Below, in pieces: positions 63,311 through 64,000 of a stretch of DNA of 64,000 nucleotides. Source of the DNA: Haemonchus contortus. Taxonomy: Eukaryota; Nematoda; Chromadorea; Rhabditida; Trichostrongylidae. The notes beneath the pieces are model-generated. The model did not search any database. It worked only from the letters and a program-made list of their open reading frames with translations, and was not told where the DNA came from. How positions within the stretch are numbered: position 1 is the stretch's first letter; each line of letters starts with the position of its first letter. Position numbers and translations under genes: made by a program. The stretch lies in contig LS997564.1 of assembly GCA_000469685.2 (NCBI GenBank), positions 27,624,959 through 27,688,958 on the forward strand, given 5' to 3'.

Positions 63311-64000
63311 TCCTAGCGATCGAGCGCCCTCATGTCCTCATACTCGGTCAAAAGCCGCTGCGTACGGTCCAGTATCACATTCCACCTCGGTAGCCATGCC
63401 GCCTTCTACTATTGTGTGTTCTCTGAGCCTATTCATTTTAAGTGATGACAACGACGGTGAAAGGCGTTACAGGACCTGCACCTTTTCCCAATTTCTCGTC
63501 GTCAGTGCAGCGAAAAAAAACCACTCATGTTCAGCAAAGAACCGAGTTCGGGATGACTCGCAACGAGCGCGCAGCAAGCCCTTGTTAGCTACATTGAACG
63601 CCAGTCAGTCAAATCTGACTTCTGCGCAAAAATAAAACAAACAAAAAAAAACAACCACTGCCTGCTCTTCGTTGTTCCTCAGCAGTACATGCCGGTCGGG
63701 CCTTCGCTCCTACCCCACAAAGTGCAGACGAGACAACAAAAATTAAGTCGTTCAGCGATTCGAAAACATGAAAAGTTTGAAGGATAGTCTCGGGGTTGAA
63801 CCCGTCTCGGGTATGCACCCCCGAATTCGGGTTCCATTCAGAATAGTGGAGCAGTGAATGTGTATTTGGCCTGTATAATGAATGGCGGTGGCCAGCCGAT
63901 GAATAAGTCAGTGCTATTACCTGCTAGGCTTGTCTGGCACCAATACCCGACCTCCGAGATAAGGAAGACTTAGTTGGCCTTGGCGCATATCAATCCAGGA
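63311..64000. other. No supported gene at the right edge
   Basis: Short frames only. The stretch 63785-63830 contains GGGGTTGAACCCGTC, a B-box-like palindrome that may belong to another tRNA-like SINE, but no A box was found at the right distance. Confidence 0.35.

Overview
This is eukaryotic nuclear DNA, almost certainly from a nematode, and most likely a strongylid (hookworm-like) species. That assignment is an inference. It rests on introns of about 45 bp upwards with T-rich ...TTTCAG acceptors, acceptor sites directly in front of start codons (expected for spliced-leader trans-splicing), same-strand tightly spaced genes, a nematode-type RTE retrotransposon carrying the IRWAGHVM signature, and conserved genes that look nematode-like. 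No bacterial genes, CRISPR arrays or rRNA genes were seen.

Left part (0-16 kb): a graveyard of transposable elements. In order: a decayed RTE non-LTR element (0.75-3.03 kb); three decayed Ty3/gypsy-like pieces (3.15-8.3 kb); a minus-strand Penelope-like element with a GIY-YIG domain upstream of its reverse transcriptase (13.74 to 9.16 kb), interrupted by a mariner with intact ends (11037-12298); and a 1.74 kb element with long inverted ends (13.93-15.67 kb).

Middle part (16.4-27.6 kb): two convergent multi-exon genes reconstructed from splice sites and reading-frame phase. One is on the plus strand (16463-24340), soluble and not identified. The other is on the minus strand (27551-24913, 308 aa); its C-terminal half looks like a worn-down Ras/Rho-type GTPase fold. 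A third TE cluster lies in the large second intron of the plus gene.

28.1-49.0 kb: about 21 kb with no gene I can support. It holds tRNA-like SINE heads, a minisatellite, C-tracts and scattered fragments that look weakly coding.

Right part (49.1-62.5 kb): four conserved genes, all on the minus strand, each resolved to exact exons with consistent phase. In transcription order they are an RPRD1-type CID protein (336 aa), the GTPase DRG1 (367 aa), TM2D2 (199 aa) and the AP-2 clathrin adaptor mu subunit (436 aa). The gaps are only 300-490 bp. All four starts have a splice acceptor 0-50 nt upstream, and one gap has AATAAA about 100 nt before the next acceptor. This is the layout of a nematode operon: RNA polymerase II CTD reader, translation GTPase, membrane protein and endocytic adaptor transcribed together. 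The window ends with an RTE 3' fragment at 63.06-63.31 kb.
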